Assembly (NCBI GenBank): GCA_009780235.1
Contig: WRAK01000016.1
Span: forward strand, 1 to 33,064
DNA length: 33,064 nucleotides
Source of the DNA: Oscillospiraceae bacterium
Lineage (GTDB): Bacteria > Bacillota > Clostridia > Oscillospirales > Oscillospiraceae
Direction: 5' to 3'
In this document: positions 32,703 to 33,064 of the stretch, piece by piece
Layout of the letters: each line of letters begins with the position of its first letter
Numbering within the stretch: the first letter of the stretch is position 1
The notes under the pieces: model-generated
What the model was told of the DNA's origin: nothing
Seen by the model: only the letters and a program-made list of their open reading frames with translations
The model's database searches: none
Program-made: the position numbers and the translations under genes

Positions 32703-32921
32703 TTACGGCAATTCATCCTCAAACAAAACTCTGTGAAGTCGTTCCTCCAGCATTTGTAATTGCGCCATCCGGCCTGCAGTCTGTGTGGTGGCCTTGTGGA
32801 GCAGCTCCAAGGCCGCTTGCGTTTCTTCGATTATGGTTTTCAATGCCCTGCGTACATCGTCTGTTTCGCAGAACAGGCGGTCGTGCTCTGCTTTGAGTTG
32901 CTCGTGCCGATCTGTTTCCAT
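32703..32921 (-). CDS. Small coiled-coil protein of unknown function
   Basis: The 72-residue hydrophilic protein begins METDRHEQLK and is predicted helical throughout, with heptad-like leucines and alanines from about 10 to 65 (RRALKTIIEETQAALELLHK). I do not recognise the family. GGAAG lies about 9 bases before the ATG at 32921; an in-frame TTG at 32939 lies upstream of that site. It has no membrane segment or signal peptide. It follows a terminator at 32985-33012 and ends at a palindromic repeat, so it is probably a single-gene transcript. Confidence 0.6.
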   Translation of the reverse strand: METDRHEQLKAEHDRLFCETDDVRRALKTIIEETQAALELLHKATTQTAGRMAQLQMLEERLHRVLFEDELP

Positions 32922-32984
32922 GTGCGCACTTCCTTTCAATCATGCACACGCTCACTCCCGGCCCTGCCTGCCGGTCACAAATAG

Positions 32985-33012
32985 AAAAAAGCATGGGCTT
33001 TAACACCCATGC
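32985..33012 (-). terminator. Intrinsic terminator on the minus strand
   Basis: GCATGGG and CCCATGC (33012-33006 with 32997-32991) form a 7-bp stem with an 8-base loop, followed on the minus strand by TTTTTT. It either ends a gene to the right of the window or attenuates the small gene at 32921. Confidence 0.75.
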
Positions 33013-33030
33013 TGCGCCTGTGGTATCGCA

Positions 33031-33036
33031 ATTATA
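33031..33036 (-). promoter_or_regulatory. Possible -10 box just upstream of the terminator
   Basis: TATAAT on the minus strand, 18 bases before the terminator stem. No -35 is convincing. If real, it would give a transcript of about 40 bases. Confidence 0.25.
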
Positions 33037-33064
33037 ACCTCGTACTTGCCACAGTAACACGAGA

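Overview
This window looks like chromosomal DNA of an anaerobic Gram-positive bacterium of the class Clostridia (Bacillota), probably an uncultured gut or rumen lineage near Oscillospirales. That placement is inferred from a SpoVB-type flippase, a DegV protein, an SLH-anchored surface protein, a PadR-DUF2812 pair, a DUF6809-like remnant, strong AGGAGG ribosome binding sites, and GC-rich intergenic DNA full of short palindromic repeats. I see no phage, IS transposase, tRNA, rRNA or CRISPR array.

Layout. 1-854: 5' part of a SpoVB/MurJ-like flippase (minus strand, cut by the window edge). 1220-2668: a PLP-dependent tyrosine phenol-lyase/tryptophanase family enzyme with its own TTGACA/TACAAT promoter. 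2955-4814: a secreted seven-repeat RCC1 propeller with three SLH domains. 5002-5838: DegV protein, divergent from an AraC-type regulator (5976-6746).

6815-9005 is an AT-rich, probably acquired cassette of a Dam/DpnM-like adenine methylase, a small PD-(D/E)XK nuclease and a second amino-methyltransferase: a Type II restriction-modification system of uncertain specificity. A Na/Pi cotransporter with a PhoU-like tail follows (9149-10795). A complete Type I restriction-modification operon, hsdR-hsdM-hsdS, runs the other way (16909 to 10945) with overlapping start and stop codons. Together these form a small defence-rich region.

17183-17537 (minus) is tmRNA (ssrA) with a terminator; just outside its 5' end lies a three-way-junction repeat plus a perfect palindrome. 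17812-20635 is a two-gene unit of a multi-spanning membrane protein (DUF6056-like) and a GtrB-like glycosyltransferase, likely decorating the cell surface. A frameshifted DUF6809-like remnant follows (20783-21089). Then come metG (minus), radC (plus) and uvrB (plus), with repeat-rich spacers.

26470-29619 (minus) holds padR-DUF2812 followed by a NatA/NatB-type ABC exporter. The padR promoter is embedded in overlapping dyads that look like an autoregulatory operator, and natA has its own promoter flanked by an inverted repeat. 30017-32529 holds ddl and murF, the D-Ala-D-Ala branch of peptidoglycan precursor synthesis. The window ends with a small coiled-coil protein on the minus strand.

At least three families of dispersed palindromic elements occupy the spacers. 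One shows base-pair-preserving differences between copies, so folding appears to be what is kept.
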